From assembly GCA_015056885.1 (NCBI GenBank), contig SVFL01000006.1:1-64000 (forward strand): 64,000 bases of DNA, given 5' to 3'. Position 1 is the stretch's first letter. Each line of letters begins with the position of its first letter. Shown here piece after piece: positions 63,966-64,000 of this stretch. The DNA is from Lachnospiraceae bacterium. Its GTDB lineage: Bacteria; Bacillota; Clostridia; Lachnospirales; Lachnospiraceae. Below the pieces are notes generated by a model that searched no databases, was not told where the DNA came from, and was given only the letters and a program-made list of their open reading frames with translations. The translations under genes were made by a program, and so were the position numbers.

Positions 63966-64000
63966 TGTCTGTTCCTCCATAAAATCTGTATAAAAGCCTT

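Noticed and set aside
1-64000. CRISPR arrays, rRNA or tRNA genes, insertion sequences
   Set aside because: No tandem spaced repeats, no cloverleaf-like or rRNA-like sequence and no transposase frame were noticed by eye; a tRNA scan would settle the tRNA question.

Overview
The window looks like a chromosome segment of a spore-forming Gram-positive Clostridia, most likely Lachnospiraceae. The evidence is AGGAGG-type ribosome binding sites, consensus -35/-10 promoters, Bacillota-type LexA boxes, RecU, sporulation-type genes (ylbJ-like, gerW/ytfJ-like), the short HisG plus HisZ system, FakA/DegV, Asp23 and the order ylbH(rsmD)-coaD-ylbJ known from Bacillus. This placement is inferred from gene content only. 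I see no rRNA, tRNA, CRISPR array, insertion sequence or prophage module.

Layout. 1-400: small structured transcript candidate, terminators and a DUF378 membrane protein. 654-7624 (+): a lipoprotein substrate-binding gene and livHMGF for branched-chain amino acid uptake, then a cytidylate-kinase-like gene and a McrB-like AAA+ ATPase in the same run. 7756-12855: lexA and a divergent SOS-controlled LysM/YneA-type gene with three LexA boxes, a Xer-type tyrosine recombinase, ttcA, an AI-2E-family transporter and dtd. 12926-22067 (-): a decayed membrane gene, surE, a coiled-coil membrane protein, a D-2-hydroxyacid dehydrogenase, a NUDIX hydrolase, RNase E/G, a small membrane protein, a zinc-ribbon membrane protein gene cut by one in-frame TGA, and a double-length radical SAM protein. 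22179-27604: a small + strand gene, then the histidine genes hisZ-G-D-B-I/E, where hisIE carries an extra HisA/HisF-like N-terminus. 27742-34049 (-): recU, an RluA-type synthase, an unknown membrane protein, an SDR enzyme, a YgiQ radical SAM protein and an RsuA-HAD fusion. 34108-43096: ylbJ-like gene, an amidase, a coiled-coil protein, coaD, rsmD, a type II topoisomerase pair lacking a GyrA box (parC/parE-like) and an AlkD-like gene between them. 43292-48449 (-): degV (FakB type), recG, fakA and asp23. 48667-52690: rpmB, a coiled-coil protein with a C-terminal J-domain, a 46-residue membrane protein, gerW, a DUF2953 protein, an unknown gene and a degenerate HD-GYP gene. 52778-60572 (-): NUDIX, pbp2, ftsW/rodA, a U32 peptidase, zapA and ruvBA with a LexA box. 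60665-63965 (-): a MATE exporter, leuD and leuC.

How the genes work together. Amino acid supply (liv uptake, his and leu biosynthesis), the SOS response (lexA, yneA-type gene and ruvAB each carry matching boxes; recU and recG add branch processing), tRNA/rRNA modification (ttcA, dtd, rluA- and rsuA-type enzymes, rsmD), cell wall and division (amidase, PBP2, FtsW/RodA, ZapA) and fatty acid activation (FakA, DegV) dominate. Most of the window is ordinary core genome.

Most noteworthy: a 47-base palindromic repeat present twice 54 kb apart, each copy just behind an intrinsic terminator; the TGA-interrupted zinc-ribbon gene; an orphan McrB-like ATPase in a transporter operon; the HisF-like/HisIE and RsuA/HAD fusions; a possible promoter-hairpin-terminator small RNA at the left edge; and a degenerate HD-GYP protein. 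I did not find a clear new multi-gene system.
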